A stretch of 64,000 nucleotides of DNA, taken from NCBI GenBank assembly GCA_003868215.1, contig QWDQ01000015.1:428387-492386 (forward strand), read 5' to 3'. The notes under the pieces are model-generated. The model saw only the letters and a list, made by a program, of their open reading frames with translations, did no database searches and had not been told where the DNA came from. The translations under genes and the position numbers were made by a program. Numbering within the stretch: the stretch's first letter is position 1; each line of letters opens with the position of its first letter. Origin of the DNA: Pseudophaeomoniella oleicola (Eukaryota > Ascomycota > Eurotiomycetes > Phaeomoniellales > Phaeomoniellaceae). Shown piece after piece: positions 33,301 through 42,946 of this stretch.

Positions 33301-33872
33301 GCCTTGGCTATGCCCTTGCCTTTCCGCGTACCGGGTCCGTGTGGATCGGGTTCGTCCACCGCCCCAAGCCCTCCGGGTTCTCCAGTTGATTCGTTGAGAT
33401 AGAAGAGTCCTTGTGGTATGAGATCTTTCAGTTTGTCGTGCCAGAGCTGAGGACAATCTATGTCTTTCAGATAAATTCTTTGGCGTTCTGGATCCTTATA
33501 GTTCTGGTGTGTCCACTGATTGGTAAGTAACGCCATATTGTTCAAGTAATGGCCTATTGACAGCGGAAGATTCGCCTTCTTGGTAAGATCACGAGCATAT
33601 TCGACTTTACTTGCACAGTTGTCGCGCAACCATTGTAGAGCAAACGTCCATCGGTCTAAACGTTCATGATACCCTTCAACGACCAAAGGCTTACCGCCTA
33701 TAACAACGTGTAGAAGTACCAGTTTCTCGAATTGGTCTTTGCCCTGTACATCAATCATGTCACAGTGAATGCGCACAACGTATTCGAAGTTCGGCGTCGA
33801 TTCCACCAAGGACGTCACATCAAGATCAGGGGATAGCGGCTCGAAGGCCGCCGAAGGCCTTTGGGAAGGCAT
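30375..33872 (-). CDS. JmjC-domain chromatin protein with cysteine-rich zinc-finger regions
   Basis: Single long exon, 1165 aa, nuclear by composition. The JmjC-like fold spans about residues 30-340, with a possible Fe(II) triad H221-x-E223 (T-P-A-H-R-E-M) and H315 (P-L-A-P-H-Q-V-W-N). W-F-M-T-E and G-D-F-I-L-I-P-P-L-A-P-H match the late strands of the barrel. Two Cys clusters follow: one at about 438-490 (C-S-Y-C-R-C, C-P-S-C, C-M-E-C-Y, C-A-C) and one at about 600-675 (C-H-L-C-C, C-S-C-G, C-P-K-C-L-K-I-C-S-C-S-R-C-R-K). The second resembles the zf-4CXXC/R1 zinc finger found beside JmjC in fungal and animal proteins. The long C-terminus is acidic and basic patches alternate. Histone demethylase activity is possible but not established. 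The position of the first ligand is shifted relative to typical demethylases. Confidence 0.88.
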   Translation of the reverse strand: MPSQRPSAAFEPLSPDLDVTSLVESTPNFEYVVRIHCDMIDVQGKDQFEKLVLLHVVIGGKPLVVEGYHERLDRWTFALQWLRDNCASKVEYARDLTKKANLPLSIGHYLNNMALLTNQWTHQNYKDPERQRIYLKDIDCPQLWHDKLKDLIPQGLFYLNESTGEPGGLGAVDEPDPHGPGTRKGKGIAKAGDLMSSLPPEMRAENMMCYIGHEGTYTPAHREMCASLGHNIMVETSTGLVEDGKPTKPGSSIWFMTETKDRHIVSEYWLSRLGHDIEVENHFAQINAWKAAPFKVHVVEQRAGDFILIPPLAPHQVWNRGTRTMKVAWNRTTVETLEMALDEALPASRMVCRDEQYKNKAIVYYTAVKYSKLIKAADKERRRIAKINNGVAPYPSKIRQLHKDFKRLHALYTRIMISESFLPEAPEKNVESIPYESNIICSYCRCNIFNRFLTCPSCVVDLGNGEEDTYDICMECYAMGRSCACISNLKWCEQWNWGDLVQKHDAWRHQIIQFEGEVNEKSPKALKAEIELLGRRTLAQICQLELKKRPFNDITKPEKADKARGRAYEEEEEIEVDDEGRVKKKKTKVRRSEKWLRDHKSCHLCCYKEPTWKQAHCSCGASYCYGSLFRGFDMMPQSIMEDPDWKCPKCLKICSCSRCRKDPENRPYTPKGTILGHDTKKVADPRSVESLVDFSYSNIHWLKKAGDDDPKNNKRLQSRARAAEVAKSQQPRLSGELYATEEETNILRLAELEGIPHEGAGVPIDPALSTINPVLNGQDGGDDDDDENQENLEDLYREHPEQALPEDFGRLPPAPQYVVPEGGIIRDINHAYEPTEAITYDYPDPDTLLQPVVEPVNPVDPQPEVNGLPGYEPAENAPIEMIPPKKRKRQSEGIIPTQKKTKPVPTTEVHPTKKPQTIRKFRSKTDDKTIDGKPTLLVKLGVSKPALEELNRRVVDKPSPVAEAPKVASDLRALNAESARAELPTAVPNKKAQIVRLEADDDFVISKRRDRRRKVDNDIPAVDRKTRARVVEYISDISEDELDGEGDVEVEGDEDMNGHAEPENDDSFALNGTPTPAVVSRQAGRVGGKYPALQPKGRTVSKAYSSRDATPSSSTNATPSDAGTPARSSQTNKTKRTSMSAAEIAANRQAKLAAMAWAEGGDDLS

Positions 33873-34508
33873 GACAACGAGGCCAAACTCTCAATGAGTC
33901 CTGTGAAGCTTGTCGCTTGGGAGTGCTCGCACAATTCAATGGCTGCAGGATACCGCTGTGCTCTGCGCTGGGACTGAAGTCCTGTCGCATGCTCGTTGTT
34001 GACTTATTGCGCGGTGGGAGTGATCTGCAATTGCGACAACTAGAGCCTGATCAGAGCCAGTAACTCTCGAATTGGGTTATCTCTCAGATGGGTTGACTTG
34101 GGGGTAGATGTCATCATATGGGTAGGACCTTCTCGTCGCAAAATAAATCGTGGAATCTGGTCGCGTCGCGATCGAACTTTCGGATAAAGCCGCTTGAGCT
34201 TGGCTTCGGCTTGATGACGGAGGGGATAACAACGGTTTACAGCAACTGATCAAAGCAATGTGAAATGTTCAAATTACTGAAGCGAGTTATGAAATATGTT
34301 GACGTTCAAGACGTCGAGGCTATCATGCTAATAGTGAAGTCAGAATGAAATAGAACCAAATTTCAAATTACCACCCATGCTGAACTTGTGAACGGATTTA
34401 GTCATCCAATGCTTGAAATCGAGAGAACCCAAATGCATCAGATCTCTTCCACATACCCTCACAATGAAAGACTAGCAACCATGAACATCGTAGAAATCGC
34501 ACCCATCG
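33873..34508. other. Intergenic region, no gene seen
   Basis: Promoter side of the JmjC gene and 3' flank of the next minus-strand gene; only short frames. Confidence 0.45.
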
Positions 34509-35405
34509 TTACCTCCTGCTTCTCGGAAAACCGCATCGACGGCCTGCCAGTCGAGGTCCCTCCGAGCTGAGTCCATTCTTATATCTATTCCAGCTTTTCT
34601 CTCTCTCATCCCAATCTGCCATCTGTGATATCATGAAGTCCCACGTGTTAGCCTCATGTTTGCGCATTACGTCTATCTCCTCATCGGTGAGACCCCGCTT
34701 GATGCCGGCAATGTACAGACGGCGTGTCCTCGCCATGGCAGCAGCAGCTGGCCCTACCAGCTCCGGATCTTCCTCTGGCAGAAGTGTAGAGCCTTCAACG
34801 GAATTGCCAGCGGGTATCCTGCAGATAGAAGTAGGCCGTGCAGGCGGGTCAGACCTCGAAGTGGATGCTAATGCGACCGAGCGGGGCGGTAGGTTGTGAG
34901 CGCCACACGAGTAAAGATGTTGACCGCTAGATCCCAAGGCCAAAGCGATGACTCTCTTGCCTTTGGTCGATGAGCCAGTGAAAGACCTATGGCCTCTGCA
35001 GTGCTCACTGCCGCTACGGCCTGCAGATTGAGAGCATGCAGTGATTGAATTGTCGTTATTGCGATAGATGCCTTGACGTACTAGCCGTGGCACAGTACTT
35101 GGGTGAGACGGTACGCATCTCTGCACTCGGAAACCCGGTGCATAGTCCAATCGAGGCAAACCGACAGTATTCGCCGCTGGATTGGTTGAACGCGATGTGG
35201 ACGGTTGTGATGCCACATCGTTATTGTCCGTGATGTTGCCTTCTGAAGGCACCGATGCTCTTCTCCCTGAAGGATCCTCGGAGTGATACGAAGGAGCGTC
35301 CGAGGTATAAGAGGGAGCAATTGACCGAATGGACGATGTCTCCGCCACATTCTGACGAGGTGTATATAGAGGTAGAAGCTCTGGATATAGTAAGGAGGAA
35401 GTCAT
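34509..35405 (-). CDS. Orphan conserved-looking fungal protein
   Basis: Single frame of 298 aa; the ATG at 35405-35403 gives MTSSLLYPELLPLYTPRQNV. A Ser/Tyr/Pro-rich N-terminus includes the pattern S-I-R-S-I-A-P-S-Y-T-S-D-A-P-S-Y. Then comes L-P-R-L-D-Y-A-P-G-F, a basic Ser-rich middle, and a C-terminal helical segment (T-D-E-E-I-D-V-M-R-K-H-E-A-N-T-W-D-F-M, then Q-M-A-D-W-D-E-R-E-K-S-W-N-R). The N- and C-terminal motifs look like those of small uncharacterised fungal proteins I recall, but no function is known to me. The middle third (from about residue 100 to 180) is less ordered and may contain missed introns or decayed sequence. Confidence 0.6.
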   Translation of the reverse strand: MTSSLLYPELLPLYTPRQNVAETSSIRSIAPSYTSDAPSYHSEDPSGRRASVPSEGNITDNNDVASQPSTSRSTNPAANTVGLPRLDYAPGFRVQRCVPSHPSTVPRLVRQGIYRNNDNSITACSQSAGRSGSEHCRGHRSFTGSSTKGKRVIALALGSSGQHLYSCGAHNLPPRSVALASTSRSDPPARPTSICRIPAGNSVEGSTLLPEEDPELVGPAAAAMARTRRLYIAGIKRGLTDEEIDVMRKHEANTWDFMISQMADWDEREKSWNRYKNGLSSEGPRLAGRRCGFPRSRR

Positions 35406-36432
35406 GGTTGATGCCACACCGTGAGCCGACGCGTCCCAATCGCTTCACGAAATATTTTAAAACATGATCATCAAGACATGCGACATCATTCACGGGGGAG
35501 GTACTACATTTTCTGTGCGAAAGCTTCTGTCGTTGTATGCAGCATGGATCTGTGTTACGAAAGGAGGTCTGTTGACTATGATTCCTAGACCCTGGGTCGG
35601 GCGGCGTTTGCACACTAACATCGTCAATCAGCTGGTGCCCTTTTTGCGGCTCTCGAAAGTTGAAGCTGATTGCGCGCTGAGGAGATGCTAGGACAAAGAA
35701 GGAGAAGGTCCAAAGCTCTAAAGACCAACTCAGTTGAATGGGTCGGGGTCAATGCTCAGTGGAGAACATGCACAAAGACTGTGTGATTACCATAGTACAA
35801 CCGAAGAGCCGACCACTAATTACCGTACAACTTCAATCAAAGCATCCGAAAGACATGGTTTGCTATTGACACCCTGTACTGAAGGGAGGAGAGCATGTTT
35901 GATTCCTAGAGGAGATACACGGTGGTGGCAAAGTTCATCTATATAGCAATACAAGTTTGGACATAACTAAGTGTGAACTTTTCCATCTACACACAATCTG
36001 CCTCCGCAGTAGAACGTGTGCATAGCAAGGCGCAAATGATCATTATGCTAGTATTCGCCAGGCCACATATGGAGGCCTTAGACAGGTCTCCATTGTTTCA
36101 ATGTTACGACTTTAAAAAGATAGTTCAAGACACAGTCGGAGCATATGAAAAGGTATAAAGGGGTATCAAATGTTTATTCATAATCCGAAGTTATCGTACC
36201 TGTTCGCCTTGCGCAAATGCGAGGGAATTACCCATGCTGACGACTCTATTGTACAGTAGAAGTAAGCTAACCGTCCCTATTTCCAGGCAGTAGCAAGTAC
36301 GCATTTGCGTTGTGTCGTTAGCTCATTATTCTTGAGGCATTCATCATAAAACGAATCGTGCCCGAGAGAAAACTTTTCTCGAAATTTCCTTGTGTATTGG
36401 CCTTGCCAATTTTGCCTTGTACTGTCTTTCCC
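35406..36432. other. Intergenic region, no gene seen
   Basis: Lies between two minus-strand genes: promoter of the orphan gene and 3' flank of the mannitol-1-phosphate dehydrogenase gene. Plus-strand frames here have no protein-like features. Confidence 0.45.
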
Positions 36433-37599
36433 TCACTTGCTCTCTGACTGAACCTTCTTGACAATGGACACAACCTTGCCATACAGAGGGTGTTCTTTCT
36501 CCAAGCTGGTAAGTGTGGTCGTCGCCTCTTCGGCTGATGAGTTGCTCAGGATCTTGGCGAGCTCGAAACTTTCATCATCCCCCTCAACATTCTGGAAATG
36601 AAGAGCCATCTCGATACCTTTCAAGAGACCTTCAACCTTCTCGCCTTTCTCAGCTAGCTGAGCTGCTGGACCAATGAAACGTTCTTTACGAGACAGCTTG
36701 CGAAGTGGGGCACGGCCGACGCGGTCTGGAACGTCTTCAAGATAAGGGTTGGAAATCCGCTGGATGATGGTTTTGACATATCGTTTCTGCTCTTCCTCGG
36801 TAATCTCGTGCTTGTCGACGATGAGGTTACTGGTCTCGGAAAGGGCTTCATGCACAGCCGCGCGAATTTCTTTATCTAGCAAGCATTCACGGAGTGTCTT
36901 GAGACCTTTGTAGTAACCGAAGTAGGCAGCAGTGGCATGACCAGTGTTGACAGTGAACAATTTGCGCTCAATGTATGGTTCAAGGTCATGAACCCAGTGA
37001 ACACCATAGATCTCAGGATGGCCGGATTTGAAGCCAGATTTCTCGACGCACCACTCATAGAAGGACTCGATCTGGACATCAAGGCCCTCAGTATTCTTTT
37101 GAGCCGGAACAATACGGTCGATAGCCGAATTGCCAAATTCTGCCTTGTTGGAAATGTTCTGGGCTTCATCTTCGCTCATGTGCTCCTTGATGAATCCAGC
37201 CAGGGTATCAGTAGCGCCAATGGCATTTTCGCAAGCAATGACTGCCAACGGTTTCTCAGACGTACGCTTTTCAATACCCTTGGCAATGGCAGGAGCAATG
37301 AACTTCAGCACGTTGGGTCCGACGGCGCAAGTGACGAGGACGGCCTTGGATATCGTGTCTACGACTTCAGCTTCCTGTGCCTTGGAGCTTAAAGCGCGAT
37401 AGTTGGTGATTTCTTTCACATTCTCTCCTTCCTCGTCGATCTCAACGACTTTGTAGGATTTGATGTTGTTGAATTTGTTGATCAAGTCTTCCACGACATC
37501 CACGAAAACGACTTCATAGCCAGTTTCATGGTGGAATTCTGCAACAAAGCCACGACCGATATTACCACCACCGAAGTGGACAGCGATACCTTTGGACAT
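36433..37599 (-). CDS. mpdA: Mannitol-1-phosphate 5-dehydrogenase
   Basis: Cytosolic NAD-dependent enzyme that interconverts fructose-6-phosphate and mannitol-1-phosphate, feeding the mannitol pool used for storage and stress. Single exon, 388 aa, the usual fungal length. Seen: the N-terminal nucleotide-binding start [13 protein letters not shown], and the active-site segment [16 protein letters not shown] with the catalytic lysine at K213 and conserved N218 and H221. This is the polyol-specific long-chain dehydrogenase arrangement. The 5' untranslated region seems to contain its own intron (see next feature). Confidence 0.97.
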   Translation of the reverse strand: MSKGIAVHFGGGNIGRGFVAEFHHETGYEVVFVDVVEDLINKFNNIKSYKVVEIDEEGENVKEITNYRALSSKAQEAEVVDTISKAVLVTCAVGPNVLKFIAPAIAKGIEKRTSEKPLAVIACENAIGATDTLAGFIKEHMSEDEAQNISNKAEFGNSAIDRIVPAQKNTEGLDVQIESFYEWCVEKSGFKSGHPEIYGVHWVHDLEPYIERKLFTVNTGHATAAYFGYYKGLKTLRECLLDKEIRAAVHEALSETSNLIVDKHEITEEEQKRYVKTIIQRISNPYLEDVPDRVGRAPLRKLSRKERFIGPAAQLAEKGEKVEGLLKGIEMALHFQNVEGDDESFELAKILSNSSAEEATTTLTSLEKEHPLYGKVVSIVKKVQSESK

Positions 37600-37692
37600 G
37601 GTTGCTTGGTTTGTTTGATTTGTTTGATATGTAGTAGATGTGGTTTGTTGATGACCGCTGCAGGGCGTGGGTCTAATACGCGGGGTTATGGT

Positions 37693-37764
37693 CTAAAGAT
37701 AAGATCGACAGGTTAGCGGAAGGTTCTCAGGAACGCAAAGTGCGGGAGGGATGAATCAACTTAC
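37693..37764 (-). other. mpdA: Probable 5' untranslated intron of mpdA
   Basis: On the minus strand a strong donor (gtaagt) at 37764 is followed 72 nt later by an acceptor (ctttag) at 37693, with a good branch-point sequence (gctaac) before it. It lies 94 bases upstream of the start codon. Confidence 0.6.
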
Positions 37765-37949
37765 AGTGATAGGAGTTGTTGGAGAAGAAAGTGATCAAAC
37801 TTCAGAGTTGAGGGTTTGGAAGTTGAGAAGAATGAAGAATTGGGAAAGTGAAATAAAAGGGAAGAAGACGAGTCATAAGTATCACGATCGATGACCGGAG
37901 AGGGGAAGGGTTCCAAAAGTGAGGGACGGTGGAAAGTGAACAATGACGC

Positions 37950-37961
37950 TACTACGTAGTA
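37950..37961. repeat. TACTACGTAGTA palindrome, copy 4
   Basis: Exact copy, about 350 bases upstream of the mpdA start codon. Confidence 0.9.
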
Positions 37962-38247
37962 CACGATGATGACCTTTTTGGAGCTTTGGGAATAGTGTCA
38001 TGAGGCGAGAGGGCACCCAGTTGTGATCATGATAGGCGAAGATTCAGGTGGGGGCCCAATGCAAGATAGGGCATTGGCTGATTACCGTTTAGTCAAGACA
38101 GATAGGCACGTACGGTAGTCAAGGGCACCCGAAAGATGCATCACGCTTTGCCATGAGACGGCCCTTTACCGACTACGTCGTACGTCTCTTGGCTCCACCG
38201 GAAAAGCGAGAATGTTTCCTAGGGGCGACCGTACCCCAAGTACTACG

Positions 38248-38259
38248 TACTACGTAGTA
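38248..38259. repeat. TACTACGTAGTA palindrome, copy 5
   Basis: Exact copy, directly preceded by a second overlapping half (TACTACGTAC), so the sequence is a compound of the motif. Confidence 0.9.
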
Positions 38260-39848
38260 ATCGTGATCTTACTGGTTCGGATACCCAACCAGATTGCATT
38301 AAGCCGCTGTACGTAGTAGATACAGTAGTAGATGAGGTCTCCAAGGGGAGTAGGCTCGGTAGGGTGACTGTCAGGCTGTGGTCTCACGATCAACCCACTC
38401 TCATCTTCCACCAACCAACAACCTGTTATCTCATAGTCCATGGCCCATCATTTATCCTGAACACAGTTGGTACATGGCGAGATGGCAGATTCACTTCACG
38501 GCATTTACCAATAGGTCCGACATCACCTAACTCAACAGGTTCTAGCACCTACCGAGGTCTACTTTAAGATATTCACGACTAAAACATCACAGTACCAGGC
38601 GAGGCAGGCCAAATGCCTCGATGCCCCCTGTCAGCCCACGGTTGCACTCCCTGGGAACGGCTTGTCGGTGCATCTTTGACTGGATGAGTCTTCGGCCCGC
38701 TCACCCATTAAGTCATCGTTAGTAGCTTAGCCTACCTAGATTCTTTACCTGACTAGCCGACCTGTACTGTATTATTGAACTAACTGTAAGTGAGGTGATA
38801 GGCGTGATTGTCCAGTATGATGAAAGAAGAGGGGTATTAATTACTACCTACGTACTTCCTATGATGCAAAGTGGCCGGCCCTCATCCCGAGGACCTGACT
38901 ATCGTTATGCGGTCGCTCTCCCCTCGTCCGCACACAGAGTATGGTAAGTTAATTACAGTAAGTCAGTAAGTACTGTACATGCGCCATTTGCAGATGAGTA
39001 ATCCCTCAAATTATCCTGGATGCAAATAATATCTTTTGTCTTCACCTAAATGCCTGAATGATCCTGGTCCTCGGTATGCGACAATATGCATTTTTAGTCT
39101 CTCGCGTGAGAATGAGGCGTGATAATGCAATTTCCCGCTAAGAGAGGAAGCCAACGTGCTTGAATGAAAGGGTGTCATTGTCGCAAATCTTGTGGTGACA
39201 CATACCATGTCCTTCTGTTGGTGTATCTTATCTGCTCCACCTTCAACGACCGACCAAAGGGCTCGTGTTGGCCATTACACGGACTATGGTAGTCAAAGGA
39301 TAACGAAAGTCCCAGTTTTGACGAATGCTACCGCTCTGGGTGGAGCATAGAGGATCACAATCAGGAACAGTCGGAGGCAGTGCAAGCCAGACGCAGACGA
39401 CTCATCGGTGAAAGCGCGCAATGGGATATCATTTAAACATTGTAGATAGGAGATGGCTGATAAGAGAGAAGAGCAATTCGGCAAAATACAAGCCGAAGAG
39501 ATGTGAACGCCAATTCCTCGTGCTTCCATTGCCCTCGGTAAATAACAATTGTACCCAAGGGAAATTTGATTCCTTGAGAACACAAGGCTGATCACTTCAC
39601 ATGAAACTGCAAAAGGCCCTTCAAGCATAGAGAGAATCTCCACCGTGTAAGATGTTACATAGCACAGTATATCAGCTCACTTCTCCTAGAAAAGAGAACA
39701 AAAATTTTCACTCCGAACGAAGTCTCGTGTTCCTCCTTAAGGTAAAATAGTCTCCTTCGTGCTTTCGATCTGGTTCTGTTGAAATGGCGCTGAAGCATAT
39801 TCTCAATCGGGTATTATCGGTAGATGGGGGTGTCCACTTTGTGCGGCT

Positions 39849-40772
39849 TCAGTAACGGGTAGCGTGCTTTTCGGTATAATTGTCCCTGTGTCGTCGGCCG
39901 GCGCAACATTCGAATAACCACAGCAGTGAAGCAAGCAACATCACGGCAACTGCGGCCCAAGTCATACCGAGGAAGGTCTTGCCCTTGTAGGCTGCAATTC
40001 CAATCTCTGCACCGTATTTGTTGACAACATTAGCCGCCTTGACGGAAATCGCCGTCGCAATTGCCGATGCGATACCAAGAGCGATGAATGTCAAAATGTC
40101 AACAATCCAGTTGACGAAGGCAGAGATCCGTCCGTTGAAGAACACTCCTAATAGGGCCAGCACAAAGGCGACTGCTGCAAAGGCTATGCCAATGTAATAC
40201 AAGACACACATGGCCTTGGATGCTACCTCCAAAGTTTTGACGCCGTTCTCAATGGAGCCGGGCCAGTGGAGATCGGTTAGGTTGGTACCGTTCGCAAGTT
40301 CATGCTGGATGATCGCTGTGGGATCGAAGTGGAACAGAGCATTCTTCTCGGAGCAGTAAGTGATGTTGTACTTTGAATGTCGTTCAGTCGTATTATCATA
40401 GGATCCCTCGCAGAAGTCAAGGACATGGGCCTTATAGAAATCGCGGATGTTGAAGACTCTTGCGATATCGGTGGTCACATTGTTGACAATGTCATTGATA
40501 TCGCCTTCGATGTCATTCGCCAAGGTCGACAGAAAGCCGCCATCTCCGTCCGATGTGTTGAACACTGGGGTATGCCCAAATCTGGAAGTATTGACCTAAA
40601 CGTCCATTAGTCCTGCTTCGTAACACCTAAGGCCACGTCTCTCCGGAACTCTTACTGTCAATATATCGGCGTTCTGTAAGAAGCTACGAGTTGATCCCGC
40701 GAAAAGACATAAGAGACTGAGTACAAGCGCGGCGAGAGCGCACAGGGCTGGAAAGAGCGCAGAGGGTCGCAT
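39849..40772 (-). CDS. SUR7/PalI-family plasma-membrane protein
   Basis: Four-helix membrane protein of the SUR7/RIM9-type family, known from eisosomes and cortical plasma-membrane domains. Two exons on the minus strand, 40772-40656 and 40595-39849, with a 60-nt intron; 287 aa. Seen: helix 1 in exon 1 (A-L-F-P-A-L-C-A-L-A-A-L-V-L), a long extracellular loop with two Cys (D-F-C-E-G and T-Y-C-S-E) and several N-x-S/T sites, then three more helices (about 165-190, 200-222, 245-270). The cytosolic tail is C-A-G-R-R-H-R-D-N. A start only in exon 2 would lose helix 1. Confidence 0.88.
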
Positions 40773-41930
40773 CGTGAAAGGCTAGAAGTAGAAGGCTTCT
40801 ATTGAAGGTAAACAGCAGAAGGAGACAGTTGACAGGTCAACGACCACGAAGGCAGAAGATAATAAGCGCGCAGTCAGTGTCAATCGAGCAGATGTAAGTT
40901 AGGAGCAACTCTCAGAAATATTGCAGGATTGGCGAAACATCAAATAACACAAACATGGAATTATTGCAAATACCGTCATCGCGTCAGATATAATAGATGG
41001 TGATATGGGGTTGAGTTTGAGCTCAAAACCAGGCTTGACCCCTGGCCTCATCTACACTACGAGCATTTCTTCGCGTGCCATCACCTAGCGAGGGGCTGTG
41101 GTTGTTCGAGGATTGACGCGCTGAGCAAAGATCTGATACAAATAAAATGCGTCATAGGCGCTCTCAAGCCTGATTGACTCCCCTGAAAAGCCACGCCTGC
41201 AAGGATTAAAACGGAGGGTGGATGCAACTTTAGCCACCGATCAGCGACAGCAGATTAGTTGTACCCCAGTAGCCTGTTGCATTTGGACTCTCTCACTGCT
41301 TGGGGAATGTCAGCGCCGGCTGCATACTTGAACTTTTCCAGTGTGCGTAGTAACTTACTACAATAAACAATCAAGGGATGAATGCGGGCATGTTGGCTGT
41401 GGAACTGTTTATCAGGCTCCGTGAATTTCAGTGATGTACTACGTAGTACTTGGCACAGCGTGCTGTATGGACTGGGTCATGAATCAGACTACATACAGCA
41501 CTGTGCCATATAACATATCCTCACTTGAAATCACGCAGATAGCTCTCATCACTACCCTGAAGGACGTCCGAGGTAATTATTCACAGTATGTTGTGTTATT
41601 GAGATGGAATATGCTTTAGATCTGAAGCAAGTGTTTGCAGTGCCAATTCAAGTTTTGATTGCTTGGCTTGAGCTTCACACTAAGACGTATGTTGTCGATC
41701 AAATATAAGTTGAATCGAGGGCTTCGCACTGAGAAGCAGCATCCCACAACTATACTCGGTGTCACCCCCAGTACAATGCTCGATAGATACGACAAGACAA
41801 AGCTCTATATAGGCAAAGTATGTAAGGACACGAGGGAGAGACGCTCATTATTCACACTCTGGCCAATGCCAATGACAATCGTCGTCTACAATGTGCTCCC
41901 ATCGGGACGTACTCACCCCATGCAAACAGA
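40773..41930. other. Intergenic region, no gene seen
   Basis: Between the SUR7-type gene and the rhodanese gene, both on the minus strand. It contains one palindrome copy. Plus-strand frames up to 91 codons lack recognisable features. Confidence 0.45.
41437..41448. repeat. TACTACGTAGTA palindrome, copy 6
   Basis: Exact copy. Here the symmetry extends to the 14-base GTACTACGTAGTAC. Confidence 0.9.
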
Positions 41931-42424
41931 CTAACCGAGATCTTCAGCCCAAATGTCCTTGACATATCCCTCTGTCAGCCGCTCATCTTCGCCATACTTT
42001 TCTTGCCATTGCGTGAATCCACCGTCGAGGACAGCAACATATTGTGGCTTTCTCTCCCCGGTCCCTTCTTTACCCAACAGTCTTTCACGTTCCCGTACGT
42101 ATCTCAGCGCTGCGCTGGGACCTCGTTGCTGGCTTAATGCGCAGTGGAAAATGACCTTGTCGGCATCGTTTAAAGTCCTGATCAACTCAGGGGTGCGATA
42201 ATCAAGTGTCGAGCTTGGGATCCAGGTTGAACCTCTGATATGACCGCCTATATGGTCTACCGGACGTTCAGACAGTGAGCAGAGAGGATGTATGTTGAAG
42301 AGTGCCTACCAGAGTCTCTGACATCGACTATGGCCACACTCCTAGCTTGCGCATCATCGAGAAGAATGGATGCTAGTCTCTCGCGGCTGATGCGTGGCAG
42401 ATTGGCTATCGTGATTGAGGACAT
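41931..42424 (-). CDS. CDC25-like rhodanese-domain phosphatase (Ych1/Ibp1 type)
   Basis: Two exons on the minus strand, 42424-42310 and 42247-41931, with a 62-nt intron; 143 aa, the size of single-domain Ych1/Ibp1 proteins. Seen: the rhodanese start V-A-I-V-D-V-R-D-S-G-G-H-I-R-G-S, and an active-site loop H-C-A-L-S-Q-Q-R-G-P with C74-x5-R80. The CX5R loop matches CDC25 phosphatases and arsenate reductases of this type rather than sulfurtransferases, which have a shorter loop. The natural substrate is unknown. Arsenate reduction or protein dephosphorylation are the alternatives. Divergent from the bS21m gene. Confidence 0.9.
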
Positions 42425-42946
42425 GCCCGTATGAGCCAGAGGAGATCAGAGGAATCAAACCCTTTGTCAGATATTGAAGCGATGTTCTGGCACCGGGAAC
42501 TTAAATCTACAGCCTCAAGAATGATGTTAGGTATGGTCCCCTGTCATTGGCAACGACCACTCGAAGGCTTGACCTACTGGAGATGATCTATGCGCCTACG
42601 TATGCTTTACCAGCTCCCAAGTTGTGATCTTTCGGGGTATTCGGAGCTCAATGTTCTGATAATGAGGACACGACGCCCTGTACGATTCCAGCAGATATTT
42701 TGCAATTCATTGAAGTATTTGTCCTGTTGAAATCCGCTTGTAGGTGTAAGTTATCTCCTGGTTGGTCGAGACGTTTAATAGGGAACCGGTCCCACCTGGA
42801 AGCTTTTTGGAGTATCATTTGGAGTTATCCATAAATGGGAATTTTGACCCTTTGACGGCGGTTTATCTACAGCAATTGATCGGGGATTGCATCCTTTCGC
42901 GACTGATTGCTTCACTGCTACTGTCGTGCCTCCATTGTGTGACGAT
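42425..42946. promoter_or_regulatory. Divergent promoter region of the rhodanese and bS21m genes
   Basis: About 520 bases between opposite start codons; no particular site recognised. Confidence 0.4.

Larger units (their letters stand above)
37600..39848. other. Long intergenic region upstream of mpdA, rich in short palindromes
   Basis: About 2.2 kb with no recognisable gene. It contains two exact TACTACGTAGTA copies and several partial copies (for example near 38177 and 38312), plus the mpdA leader intron. Short frames on both strands show no features. Confidence 0.5.
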
